Positions 25,266 through 34,270 of a DNA stretch of 64,000 nucleotides are shown piece by piece (position 1 is the stretch's first letter; each line of letters starts with the position of its first letter). This DNA is from CAVPXC01 sp963709505 (GTDB lineage Bacteria; Chloroflexota; Anaerolineae; JAAEKA01), in contig CAVPXC010000002.1 of NCBI GenBank assembly GCA_963709505.1, forward strand, positions 62,001 through 126,000, given 5' to 3'. The notes beneath the pieces were generated by a model. The model was not told the DNA's origin and ran no database searches. It saw only the letters and a program-made list of their open reading frames with translations. The translations under genes and the position numbers were made by a program.

Positions 25266-26210
25266 ATGCGCTGCTTGATTACGGGCGGAGCCGGGTTTAT
25301 CGGCACCGCGTTGGCCAATTATCTCGTCGGGGTCGGCCACTACGCCCGAGTTTTGGACGACCTGAGCGCCGGCGATCCTAGCCGGCTGGATTCCCGTGTG
25401 CTGTTCACGCGAGGGGATGTGCGGAACGTGCCTGCGCTATGGACGTTGCTGCAAGATGTGGAATGTGTTTTTCATCTCGCCGCGCGTGTGGCGGTACAGG
25501 AGTCGGCCCTGTACCCTCAGGAATACAACGAGGTGAACGTCGGCGGCACGGTTGCGCTGATGACGGCGGTGCGTGACGTGGGCGTTCCACGAGTCGTGCT
25601 GGCCTCGTCGGCGACAGTCTACGGCGAGCAGTCGAGCCAGCCCGCGCAAGAACATCTGCGGCCTAACCCGCGCTCTCCGTACGCAGTGACAAAAATCGCT
25701 GCCGAGTACTATTTATTCACCTTGGGCGCGCTTTACGGTTGCCAGACGGTGGCGCTGCGTATTTTCAACGCGTATGGCCCGGGACAGCGCATCCCCCCGG
25801 CGCATGCGCCGGTCGTTCCGTTGTTCCTCAAGCGGACGTTGGGCGGCGGCTCGTTAGTCATTCATGGTGATGGCCGGCAGACGCGCGATTTCGTCTATAT
25901 CGACGACGTCGTGCAGGCGCTCGTCGCTGCGGCATCAACGGAGCGCGCTGCTGGGCAGGTAATCAACGTGGGTTCGGGCGTGGAGACTTCGATCGACGAG
26001 CTTGTGCGTCAGGTGGCGGCGGCGACCGGCAAACAGCCGGCTGTTATCTACAACGAAACTCAGAAGGGGGGCGTGTCGCGGCTCGTGGCCGATCTCGCGG
26101 CGGCTCACGAGGTGTTGGGTTATCAGCCTAGGGTCTTACTAGGGAATGGCCTTACGCAGCTGCTTAAGGCCGATCCGCAGTTTGACCGTAGGCGGGCGAT
26201 AACGGTATAA
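25266..26210 (+). CDS. NAD-dependent sugar epimerase/dehydratase (UDP-glucose 4-epimerase-like)
   Basis: The 314-aa protein is an extended SDR. MRCLITGGAGFIGTAL is the NAD-binding loop, VFHLAARVAVQES the second Rossmann motif, and the catalytic triad is in LASSATVYG and SPYAVTKIAAEYY (Tyr-x3-Lys). RDFVYIDDVV closes the substrate domain. It belongs to the GalE/WbpP type acting on nucleotide sugars; the exact sugar is not readable. No Shine-Dalgarno is visible and the -10 box lies 6 nt upstream, so the message is probably leaderless. Confidence 0.9.
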   Translation: MRCLITGGAGFIGTALANYLVGVGHYARVLDDLSAGDPSRLDSRVLFTRGDVRNVPALWTLLQDVECVFHLAARVAVQESALYPQEYNEVNVGGTVALMTAVRDVGVPRVVLASSATVYGEQSSQPAQEHLRPNPRSPYAVTKIAAEYYLFTLGALYGCQTVALRIFNAYGPGQRIPPAHAPVVPLFLKRTLGGGSLVIHGDGRQTRDFVYIDDVVQALVAAASTERAAGQVINVGSGVETSIDELVRQVAAATGKQPAVIYNETQKGGVSRLVADLAAAHEVLGYQPRVLLGNGLTQLLKADPQFDRRRAITV

Positions 26211-26213
26211 GGT

Positions 26214-27080
26214 CTAGGCGTGAACCACCACGGTCGTACCGTTGGGTGTGAAGTCGTAGAGCCATTGGGCTTCGCTGGGCCGCATGTTGACGCAGCCGTG
26301 GCTCATCGGGTGGCCAAAGTTGTTGTGCCAGTAGGCGCCGTGAATGGCATGGCCGCGGTTGGTAAAGTACATCACCCATGGCACATTGGGTAAGTCGTAG
26401 CCGGGACCAGTCATGCGCTGTGCCTGCAGCTTGTAGAGGATTCTGTACGTGCCGACGGGCGTTGGGAAGGCCAGTCCCGTGCTGACCAGTGTGTTGAAGA
26501 CGGGGGTGTTGCCATCATAGGCCGTTAATGTTTGTGAGCTGATGTCGATGTCGATCCAGCGCTGGCCGCTGACTACCGGTGGGGCAGCCGGCGGGGCGAT
26601 CGGCGCCGGTTGTGGGGCCGGTCGAGGCACAGAGCCGCCCGCACCCGACACAATCGTCAGGCGCTGGCCGACGTAGATGTGGTTGGTGTTAGCGATACCG
26701 TTGGCCTGCGCCAGTGCTGCGATAGAGGTGCCGTAGCGTGCGGCGATTGTGCTCAGGTTCTCGCCTGGCCGCACCACGTGTACCCCTCCGCTTGCGGCGG
26801 CGCCGCCGCTCGAGCTGGCATTGCCGCCGGCCGCGCCAGGAATCGCCAGCCGCTGGCCCACGTAGATAAAGTTGGGGTTGCGGATGCCGTTAGCCTGGGC
26901 CAGGGCAGTCATGCTCAAGCCGTAAGCACGGGCAATCTGGCTGAGGGCTTCTCCGCGCTGAACGATATGCACGGCTCCGCCTTGAGCGTCAGGCGCCGCC
27001 GCTGCGGGTAAGGCGGGAACCAACAACGCCACCAGAATGGTGACGAGAATCAACCACTTCAGCAACGATCGCGGTCGCAT
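26214..27080 (-). CDS. L,D-transpeptidase with two LysM domains
   Basis: I use the ATG at 27080, six bases after GGAGG, giving 288 aa. A signal peptide (about 1-30, ending PAAAAP) is followed by two LysM repeats, near residues 36-80 and 100-145 (VQRGEALSQIARAYG, VRPGENLSTIAARYG), a Pro-rich linker and a YkuD domain. The catalytic motif is HGAYWHNNFGHPMSHGCVNM with Cys263. It should act outside the membrane, binding peptidoglycan and making 3-3 cross-links or attaching proteins. It converges on the epimerase with only 3 bp between stops. Confidence 0.93.
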   Translation of the reverse strand: MRPRSLLKWLILVTILVALLVPALPAAAAPDAQGGAVHIVQRGEALSQIARAYGLSMTALAQANGIRNPNFIYVGQRLAIPGAAGGNASSSGGAAASGGVHVVRPGENLSTIAARYGTSIAALAQANGIANTNHIYVGQRLTIVSGAGGSVPRPAPQPAPIAPPAAPPVVSGQRWIDIDISSQTLTAYDGNTPVFNTLVSTGLAFPTPVGTYRILYKLQAQRMTGPGYDLPNVPWVMYFTNRGHAIHGAYWHNNFGHPMSHGCVNMRPSEAQWLYDFTPNGTTVVVHA

Positions 27081-27204
27081 GGCCATCCTCCAGAGCAAAT
27101 TATCCATAACAAAGTGACAATAACTTGACCGCACGCGCGGCTTATGTTATCTTCTACCGCACATAACCAGAAATGTCAAATTTTGTATTGTCAGGTTAAA
27201 ACGA

Positions 27205-27342
27205 ATTAAACACGGATCCCTTCGGCTACCTCAGGGCAAGCCCTTCGGGGGCAAACGCTGCAAATCGACCTTTGTCACCGCCACTATGATATGCAGTACC
27301 AAGGTGACACTACTTAAGAATAGTCTTTACAGAGTACTCAGT
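27205..27342. repeat. GTGTCACC-type fold-back remnant, copy C
   Basis: It shares CCCTTCGGC..CCTCAGG, GGTGACAC and TTTACAGAGTACTCAG with copies A and B, but the left arm is eroded, so only part of the fold remains. It lies in the divergent gap between the L,D-transpeptidase and ccmH. Confidence 0.5.
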
Positions 27343-27435
27343 TCGATGAGTGAACTAGCCAGACCACGAAAATCGGGTATAATGTCTGACGTGTCTTCAG
27401 AACGTTGATGTTCCGATCAGAAGGTAATCTGTTCT

Positions 27436-27999
27436 ATGAGTCGCCAAACCCTACGATGGAAAATCCGCCAGGAAGGGAGGGGGCGGCCGATGTGGCTGAT
27501 GGTGCTCGTAGCGAGCTTTATCTTGGCACTGGCAGCGCCGGCGGTCATGGCTCAACAGGGCCCAACGCCGACTTTGGATCAGATCAATGCCGTTGCGCGC
27601 GAGTTGTATTGCCCACTATGCAACGGCGTGCGCCTGGATACCTGCGATCTGCAGGCTTGTATCCAGATGCGCCAGGTGATCTCCGACAAGCTAGCGGGGG
27701 GCGTCCCAAAAGAGCAGATCAAACAGGAGTTCGTGGCAGAGTACGGCCCGAAGGTCTTGGGTGAGCCGCCGAGCTCGGGGCTCGATCTATTCGCCTGGAT
27801 CATACCCATCGCCGCCATCGTGGCAGGAGCGGCTTGGCTGTTGTACACTGCGAGAAAATGGACACGACAGCCAGAGCCAGCTCCTGCGGTCGCAACTCTT
27901 GGGACTGAGGCCGAAGCCAGCGCGGCTGCAGCTGCGACCGAAGCTGCGACCGATGCCTATCTCGCGCAGGTCGAATCGGATTTGGCCAGCCTGGAATGA
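27436..27999 (+). CDS. ccmH: Cytochrome c maturation protein CcmH
   Basis: The 187-aa protein has a signal or anchor segment (20-40), then the CcmH redox motif YCPLCNGVRLDTCDLQACIQMR (Cys59/Cys62) and the helix LAGGVPKEQIKQEFVAEYG. A second span (about 117-135) and an Ala-rich tail follow. CcmH reduces or presents apocytochrome c for haem ligation, facing the outside. An alternative ATG at 27490 with GGGAGG upstream would shorten the N-terminus. A perfect TATAAT at 27378-27383 may be its promoter. It opens the ccm cluster. Confidence 0.88.
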   Translation: MSRQTLRWKIRQEGRGRPMWLMVLVASFILALAAPAVMAQQGPTPTLDQINAVARELYCPLCNGVRLDTCDLQACIQMRQVISDKLAGGVPKEQIKQEFVAEYGPKVLGEPPSSGLDLFAWIIPIAAIVAGAAWLLYTARKWTRQPEPAPAVATLGTEAEASAAAAATEAATDAYLAQVESDLASLE

Positions 28000-28078
28000 G
28001 CTTGCCACGGCTGTGTAACCGCCGGTGGCGGAGCGCCGTTTTGGATTTTGTTATTGACTGTATTGGAGTAAAACGACT

Positions 28079-28642
28079 ATGACTGTAGAGCATTCGACGC
28101 AACCTCCTGCGCCAACTGGCCCTCGCCGGGGCCTGAGCCGTTACCTGATTGGCCTAATTGCTCTAGGTTTCGTAGCTTTGCTGGTTTACGGGCTCGCCAC
28201 AACCGGCGACAAACGCGTCGAGGCGGGCATGGCGCCCGGCTTTGCGTTGACGACGTTTGACGGCCAGCCCTTAACGTTGACCGAGCTAGAGGGCAAGGTT
28301 GTCGTCGTCAACTTCTGGGCGACGTGGTGCCTGGAGTGTGAGAAGGAAGCCAGCGACCTGGAGCAGGCCTGGCGTGACTACAAGGACAAGGGCGTGCAGT
28401 TCGTGGGCATCGACTACTTGGACCAGGCGCCTTTAAACCAACAGTATCTGGACCGCTACGAGATCACCTATCCCAACGCGCCGGACATTCAGGGCCGGGT
28501 TTACCAGGCTTACGGCGTGCAAGGACTGCCCGAGACCTTTGTCATCGATCAAAACGGTGCGGTGCGCAAGGTCTTCATCGGCGCAGCAACTCGTGACGAT
28601 TTGGCGTTTGAGATTGACAAGCTTTTGGCTGAAAAGTCGTGA
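28079..28642 (+). CDS. Membrane-anchored thioredoxin-like protein (CcmG/ResA type)
   Basis: The 187-aa protein has one N-terminal membrane anchor (21-40) and a TlpA-like thioredoxin domain with FWATWCLECEKEASDLEQ (active cysteines 84 and 87) and the cis-Pro loop GVQGLPETFVID. It should reduce the CxxCH motif of apocytochromes before haem attachment. It lies between ccmH and ccmF, consistent with CcmG; the gap to ccmF is 12 bp. Confidence 0.9.
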   Translation: MTVEHSTQPPAPTGPRRGLSRYLIGLIALGFVALLVYGLATTGDKRVEAGMAPGFALTTFDGQPLTLTELEGKVVVVNFWATWCLECEKEASDLEQAWRDYKDKGVQFVGIDYLDQAPLNQQYLDRYEITYPNAPDIQGRVYQAYGVQGLPETFVIDQNGAVRKVFIGAATRDDLAFEIDKLLAEKS

Positions 28643-28654
28643 GAGGATTGAACC

Positions 28655-30724
28655 ATGGCTGATCTTGGCTTAATTGCATTGATTGTAGGATTTGTAGTCG
28701 CGTTGTTTGGCATCGCAGCGAGCCTTCTGGGTGGGTGGAAGAAACGTCTGGCGCTGGTAGTTGCAGGGCGAAATGCCTTGTATGTGGTTAGCGCATTTGT
28801 CGCTTTGGGCAGCCTGGCGCTGATCCTATCCTTGGTACGCCGTGACTACAGTCTGGCCTACGTGGCGGATCATGTGAGCAATGCCCAGCCGTTGTTTTAC
28901 AACCTCTCGTCGTTTTGGGGCGGGCAGGCGGGGTCGTTGCTTTTTTGGACGTTGATACTCTCGGGATACGCCACAGCGGTGACTCTGTCGCAGTGGAAAC
29001 GCCAACCTGTGCTGCGGCCGTACGTCACGGCCGTGTTGCTAGGAACCCTGCTCTTCTTCCTGACGGTCTTGCTATTCGTTGCCAATCCGTTCACTCGAGT
29101 GTGGCTTCTGGCAGACGGTAGCTCGACCGCCGCGATCTTCGCTCCGGCCGGCGCGGTGCCGGCTCAGATTTCCGACGGCAACGGCCTTAACCCGTTGCTC
29201 CAGAACTATTGGATGGTCATCCATCCTGTGATGCTCTACTTGGGCTGGGTGGGGATGACCGTGCCGTTTGCCTTCGCCGTCGCCGCGTTGGTCACCGGGG
29301 AACTGGGCAACGACTGGGTCCGCACGATCCGGCGCTGGACGCTGGTGCCGTGGATGTTTCTCACCGCCGGCGTTCTGATGGGCTCGCAGTGGGCGTACGT
29401 CGAATTGGGCTGGGGTGGCTATTGGGCCTGGGACGCGGTGGAGAATGCCAGCTTCCTGCCTTGGTTGACCGCGACCGCGTTCCTGCACTCGATCATGATC
29501 CAAGAGCGTCGGGGCATGCTCAAGGTCTGGAACATGGTGCTGATCGGCACGACCTTCGGCCTGACGGTCTTTGGCACCTTCCTAACCCGCAGCGGTATCA
29601 TCGAGTCGGTACACGCTTTTGCTTTGTCCAACATCGGGCCGCTGTTCTTGAGCTTTATCGTACTCAGCTTCCTCGGATACCTGGGGCTGTTATTCTACCG
29701 CTGGGACGATCTGCGCAGCGTCAACCAGTTGGACAGCATGGTTAGCCGGGAGTCGGCCTTTTTGTTCAACAACCTGGTGCTCTTTAGCATCATGGCGGTG
29801 ACGTTGTTCGGCACGCTGTATCCGCTGATCTCGGACTTCTTGAGCAATTTCCTACCGATCGCCAAGATGTCCTTCGCTGCGCCGTGGTTCAACAAGGTCA
29901 CCGGGCCGCTTTTCCTGCTCCTGATCGCGTTGATGGGTAGCGCACCACTGCTGAGCTGGCGCCGCTCGAGCACCGAGACGCTGCGCCAGAACTTCACCTT
30001 CCCGATCCTGTTCGGTCTGGCCGTTGCCGCAGTGGCGTTCGCCTTGGGTGTTCGGAAGCCGTTTTCGGCGCTGTCCTTCGGAGTGGCGGGCTTTGTGGTG
30101 GGTGGCTTGCTGCAGGAGTTCTACCGGGGCGGCAAGGCGCGGCGGCAGAACAAGAGCGAGAGCTGGCCCGCGGCTATTTGGCAGCTTTTCCGGCGCAACC
30201 AGCGACGCTATGGCGGCTACACGGTGCACTTCGGCGTCATTCTGATCATGGTGGCCATCATCGGCGCCAACGCTTACCAAGTCGAGGCCCAAGCCAATCT
30301 CAAGACCGGCGAGACGCTGACGGTTCAGGATTGGGAGTTGACCTATGCGGGCCTGCAGCAGGTGCCTGCTTCAACCTTTGACAAGATCGAGGCCACGCTG
30401 CAGGTAACGCACAACGGCAAGGCCGCGGGTGAGATCACCCCGGCAATGAACTTCTACCGCACCGTCGCCGGTCGAGACCAGCCGACCAACGAGATTTCGA
30501 TCCGTATGGGCTTGAGCGAGGATCTCTATGTGGTGCTGGCTGGTTGGGAAGGCACCGGTGAGAGCGCCTCGTTCAAGGTATATGTGAACCCGCTCATGAG
30601 CTGGATGTGGATCGGCGGCGTGATTATGATCCTGGGCACGCTGCTGGCGATCTGGCCGCACCAGAAGGAAACTGAGCGGGTGACGGCAACAGCTCCGGCG
30701 CCGCGCGGGGCGCAACCCGCCTAG
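28655..30724 (+). CDS. ccmF: Cytochrome c haem lyase subunit CcmF
   Basis: At 689 aa it has full CcmF length with about 14-15 membrane spans. The Trp-rich haem-handling segment WGGYWAWDAVENASFLPWL is clear, with conserved HPVMLYLGWVGM and GTFLTRSGIIESVHAF. The final extracytoplasmic part and last span (about 645-665) are present. CcmF ligates haem to apocytochrome c. The start follows GAGAGGATTGAACC. CcmE, CcmA-C and CcmD are not in the window. Confidence 0.95.
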   Translation: MADLGLIALIVGFVVALFGIAASLLGGWKKRLALVVAGRNALYVVSAFVALGSLALILSLVRRDYSLAYVADHVSNAQPLFYNLSSFWGGQAGSLLFWTLILSGYATAVTLSQWKRQPVLRPYVTAVLLGTLLFFLTVLLFVANPFTRVWLLADGSSTAAIFAPAGAVPAQISDGNGLNPLLQNYWMVIHPVMLYLGWVGMTVPFAFAVAALVTGELGNDWVRTIRRWTLVPWMFLTAGVLMGSQWAYVELGWGGYWAWDAVENASFLPWLTATAFLHSIMIQERRGMLKVWNMVLIGTTFGLTVFGTFLTRSGIIESVHAFALSNIGPLFLSFIVLSFLGYLGLLFYRWDDLRSVNQLDSMVSRESAFLFNNLVLFSIMAVTLFGTLYPLISDFLSNFLPIAKMSFAAPWFNKVTGPLFLLLIALMGSAPLLSWRRSSTETLRQNFTFPILFGLAVAAVAFALGVRKPFSALSFGVAGFVVGGLLQEFYRGGKARRQNKSESWPAAIWQLFRRNQRRYGGYTVHFGVILIMVAIIGANAYQVEAQANLKTGETLTVQDWELTYAGLQQVPASTFDKIEATLQVTHNGKAAGEITPAMNFYRTVAGRDQPTNEISIRMGLSEDLYVVLAGWEGTGESASFKVYVNPLMSWMWIGGVIMILGTLLAIWPHQKETERVTATAPAPRGAQPA

Positions 30725-30809
30725 ACCCTGATTTGACGACTCTGTGTGCAGACTGGAGGGCGGTCGTCTTTAGCTCTGCAACAGTCCGCCCTTCACTAGA
30801 GGAATGTTC

Positions 30810-31307
30810 ATGATTTTTGTCATCGTTCTTGGCGCGCTCGTGCTCATAGGCATTGCCGCCCTTGCGATAGCGTGGCCGCTGGTGCAGGAGCGGAGCGGGT
30901 TGCCGGAGTACGCGATCGGCGGCGAGGCTGCCGTGGTGGAGGACCCACTCGTCGAGCTAACCGCGCGCCGCGACTCGGTGTATCAGGCCATTCGCGAGCT
31001 ACGCTTCGACCACCAGGTGGGAAAGGTATCGGAGGCCGACTACAAGATCTTTGACGCCCAGCTCAAGGGTCAGGCCGTAGCCGTGCTGAAGGAAATCGAC
31101 GGTCTGAAGAAGGCAGAGGCCGATCCGAGCCTTGATGCGCAAATCGAGGCCGAGATTGCGGCCTTGCGTTCCAACGGGCAGGCGCCGAACAGCGCGCCGG
31201 CGGCGGAAGCTGGGCCGGTCGCGCCGGTCAATTTCTGTCCGAAGTGCGGCGCCAAGGTAAAACCGGGCGATCAGTTTTGTGGCAAGTGCGGAACAGCGCT
31301 CGGTTGA
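30810..31307 (+). CDS. CcmI-like membrane protein with C-terminal zinc ribbon
   Basis: The ATG at 30810 is seven bases after AGAGG (an ATG at 30804 is too close), giving 165 aa. A single N-terminal span (about 3-24) is followed by a helical region, LTARRDSVYQAIRELRFDHQVGKVSEADYKI, like the N-terminal part of CcmI, and ends in a zinc ribbon FCPKCGAKVKPGDQFCGKCG. CcmI delivers apocytochrome to the lyase, but the TPR part is replaced by the ribbon here. Position behind ccmF supports a role in cytochrome maturation. Confidence 0.75.
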   Translation: MIFVIVLGALVLIGIAALAIAWPLVQERSGLPEYAIGGEAAVVEDPLVELTARRDSVYQAIRELRFDHQVGKVSEADYKIFDAQLKGQAVAVLKEIDGLKKAEADPSLDAQIEAEIAALRSNGQAPNSAPAAEAGPVAPVNFCPKCGAKVKPGDQFCGKCGTALG

Positions 31308-31409
31308 GCGCGGGGTGCAGTCGAGGCCAATGCGCTGGCAGGAGGTAGCGGAAGGCTAGCCCTAAGCCACCGTCGTGTATTGGACATCAGCTTTAGAGGA
31401 GACAATCCG

Positions 31410-31987
31410 ATGAGCGATCTGGACAAAGCGGTGGAAACGCAACTGAAGAACATCCAAGCTAAGACCGGCAAGTCGATGGACGAGCTGACCGCCATCGTTC
31501 GGAACAGCGGTCTGACCAAGCACAGTGAGATTCGGGCCATGCTTCAGCGCGATCTTGGCCTGGGGCATGGCGATGCCAATGCGCTTGTGCACCACGTGCT
31601 TCAGTCAGACGGCACAACCGCGGCCAAAGCCAGTGGAGCAACGACCGAGGATGTCCTCGACGAGATCTACACTGGCGCCAAAGCAGGACTGCGCCCGATC
31701 CACGATAAGTTGATGGCCGAGATCGACGGCTTTGGCGAATTCGAGATTGTCCCCAAGAAGGGTTACGTCAGTCTGCGCCGCAAGAAACAGTTTGCCATGA
31801 TCGGTCCGGCCACCAACACCCGTGTTGAGGTGGGATTGAACATGAAGGGTGTGGAGGCCGCCCCGCGGTTGATCGAACAACGCGCCGGCAGCATGTGCAA
31901 CTACATCGTGAAGGTGACGATCTGTCGAAGAGGTCGAACGCTGAACTCATCGCGTGGATCAAACAAGCCTACGATAGCGCAGCATGA
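31410..31987 (+). pseudogene. DUF4287-DUF5655 protein with two +1 frameshifts near its end
   Basis: I take the ATG at 31410, eight bases after GAGGAG. Residues 1-60 form a DUF4287 helix bundle (QLKNIQAKTGKSMDELTAI, LTKHSEIRAMLQRDLGLGHGDANAL). About 75-165 match DUF5655 (YTGAKAGLRPIHDKLM, GFGEFEIVPKKGYVSLRRKKQFAMIGP, NTRVEVGLNMKG). After VKVT the frame moves one base to read SVEEV, then another base to read NAELIAWIKQAYDSAA and a stop at 31987. Both changes are single extra bases in the last 25 codons. Function unknown; DUF5655 occurs in predicted nucleases and transport-linked proteins. Confidence 0.75.
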
Positions 31988-32023
31988 GCGTGCGAGGAGG
32001 TAGTTCCTAGATGTCAAGAGAGA

Positions 32024-32075
32024 GAACGTAGCGCAAAGCACTCCGGGACTGATAGTGTCAATTTGCGCTACGTTC
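32024..32075. terminator. Hairpin between convergent genes
   Basis: GAACGTAGCGCAAA (32024-32037) pairs perfectly with TTTGCGCTACGTTC (32062-32075) over 24 nt. It separates the DUF5655 gene (plus) and the pentapeptide lipoprotein (minus). Only short T runs follow. Confidence 0.5.
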
Positions 32076-32118
32076 TTGAAACAGACGACATAAGCCTCAC
32101 ATGGGATACCTACCCCAT

Positions 32119-33374
32119 CTATTCGGCCGGGCAGGCGTTGAGTCCATTGGTGTCGCTGTTTGTGCCATCCGGGCAAACCGTGTTGTTCCAGATAACACCC
32201 TGCGAGTTTCGCCCCCGACAGCATTGCAGACCTTAAGTCGGCATCGCTCAGGTCTGCGCCGGCAAGAATGGCTTCGTCCAACATCGCGCTCCGTAAGTCG
32301 GCGCCGTTGAGGCGGGCGCCGGTCAGATTGGCGCCGTCCAGCATGGCGCTTCTGAGAATGGCATCTCGCAGATCCGCTCCCACGAGGCTCGCATTGTCGA
32401 GCATGGCGCTGGCCAGGTCAGCCCCTCGCAGGTTGGCGTTTGTCAGGATGCAGTTGCTCAAGTCAGCGTTTGCCAGCGCCGCGCCCGCTAGCTGTGCGTC
32501 CGGATGGTAGATGTCCGGCTTCTCGCATGGCAAATCGCCGGCGACATCTTCTCCAAACATCTCTTCTCCGGTGATCGCTTCGGCAGCGTCTATCAATCCC
32601 GTCCAGATGTAGATCTGGCTCGCCGCCATGCTGGCAACCACGAAGTTGGCGAAAGCCTCGACCAGTTCCAATCTCGCTTCGACACGGAGGCGCTCGCGTT
32701 CCGTAGTGTTGGTCGTTGCACACGATGCGTTTGATTTTGTCCAGCGCGTTGCCCCACTGCTCGACGGCGTTTAGCAAGGGTTTGTGCACCCAGTCGACCA
32801 CCTGATCCGGTGGCTTGATGGCGCTCAGTTGCTCGTGCAGAGTCCGCATGAGCGCTGCGTCAGCCACAAGGGTGGGATGCGGCGTCTGCGCGCCACCGCA
32901 GGCTGCTGCGGGATCTTGCGTGGTGGGTATCTCGATCCCTCCCAGTAGGTCAGGATCAAACTCACGACGCGGGATGATTCCCGCCGCAATGAGCAGAGGC
33001 TCATCGCGGCGTAAGGCCGCATTGCCAGATTTTACGATGCCTGTGAGGGTTATGGCATACTCCACCAGAGATTTCGGCGCCTGAGTGACAGGCGGCACGG
33101 CCGTCTGTGTGGCGTCGTATTGCGCTTGCGGTAGGTGCACTAGTTGGCGATGCAGGCAGCGGCGTGTCCGTGGGCACGCTGGTTGGCGATGCAGGCAGCG
33201 GCGTGTCCGTGGGTGCGCTGGTTGGCTGATGCAGGCAGGGCGTGCGTGGTGTCGAAGGTATGCAGCGACGGCTGTGGGTGGCTGCGCGGTCGGTACGGTT
33301 TCGACTGTTGCAGGAGCGTAGCAGCCTGCCAGAAGGAATACGACCATCAATAGGCCAAGAAACTTGGTTTTCAT
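32119..33374 (-). pseudogene. Pentapeptide-repeat lipoprotein, interrupted by several frameshifts
   Basis: The ATG at 33374 follows AAGGAGAG. A lipoprotein signal ends in the lipobox LLAGC (Cys18), then comes a Thr/Pro-rich linker whose best reading in another frame is repeated PTSAPTDTPLPASPTS. A helical domain (SLVEYAITLTGIVKSGNAAL...) follows. Near 32713 the frame shifts by one base into NTTERERLRVEARLELVEAF and about 13 pentapeptide repeats of the type ADLRSAMLDGANL. Near 32207 another base is gained, and VIWNNTVCPDGTNSDTNG ends at 32119. Pentapeptides form a right-handed beta helix. It is probably a surface lipoprotein of unknown role. Confidence 0.7.
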
Positions 33375-33640
33375 CGGACTCTCTCCTTTGACTGTCTCCC
33401 TACTCAGAGGCGGTTACCACATGAGGGCGTTTCTTTTGTTTCCCCATAGAATGGCATGTTCCAGCAAGGTATCGTCTGGGATGCTGGTTCCTCCGCCATC
33501 TCTTTGTTCGACATAATCTTGAGCTAGATCAAGCCGGTTGGATCATAGACACCTTCCTTTGCAAATCCAAACCCCCGATGGTCAAGGACGAAGGGCTTAC
33601 CGGTAACAATGGCGCTCGCACCGGTGGCGCACTCAGGATA

Positions 33641-33680
33641 AGAAGCACCCCTCGGAACCTTGGTTCCGAGGGGTGCTTCT
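33641..33680 (-). terminator. Terminator of the tRNA-Ser/Arg transcript
   Basis: A perfect 19-bp stem (33641-33659 with 33662-33680) with a 2-nt centre carries AAGCACCCCTCGG. It starts 3 bp beyond the tRNA-Arg 3' end on the minus strand, and the exit reads TTCTTATC. Confidence 0.65.
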
Positions 33681-33682
33681 CT

Positions 33683-33759
33683 TGGTATCCCAGACAGGAC
33701 TCGAACCTGTGGCCTCTTCCTCCGCAGGGAAGCGCTCTAATCCACTGAGCTACTGGGAC
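33683..33759 (-). tRNA. tRNA-Arg (anticodon GCG)
   Basis: The 77-nt cloverleaf has an encoded CCA. The acceptor is GTCCCAG/CTGGGAT, the D stem GCTC/GAGC, the anticodon stem CTTCC/GGAAG with loop CTGCGGA, and the T stem ACAGG/CCTGT. The anticodon is GCG. Most bacteria use ACG (inosine-modified) for CGN codons, so G34 is unusual. All stems pair well, so it looks functional. Confidence 0.9.
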
Positions 33760-33763
33760 GCAA

Positions 33764-33857
<94 letters not shown>

Positions 33858-33931
33858 TTATTCAGTTGTTTAGTGAACAGTGAAGTTGCCTTCTCAAACT
33901 GCTTACTGTTGACTGTCATACTGTTTACTGA

Positions 33932-34024
<93 letters not shown>

Positions 34025-34087
34025 GGGGGGATCCCGTTCCCAACGACTTGATGCATTGTAACATAGGCACGGGATTGAGTCAAAGCC

Positions 34088-34270
34088 GGTAGATTGGTAA
34101 ATTGGTAAACTGGTAGATCGGTAGATTGGTCAGAGGTGGCATGTAGCTCACTTGTCGCCTCCTAGCCTACCTAAATACAATCTACCATCTTACCAATCTA
34201 CCATCTTACCAATCTACCAATCTTACCAATCTACCAATCTACCAATCTACCAATCTACCAATCTACCAGC
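34088..34270. repeat. Fold-back of TAGATTGG/CCAATCTA tandem units
   Basis: Units of GGTAGATTGGTAAATT run one way at 34088-34130, and about ten copies of CCAATCTA or TACCAATC run the other way at 34178-34270. The element exactly fills the gap between the serS stop and the tRNA-Ser promoter region. The same unit occurs at 51270-51401, 52204-52324 and inside mutL. Confidence 0.85.

Noticed and set aside
34140..34270. CRISPR-like array of regularly spaced CCAATCTA units
   Set aside because: The units are contiguous 8-mers without spacers and have an inverted counterpart; no cas genes are present.
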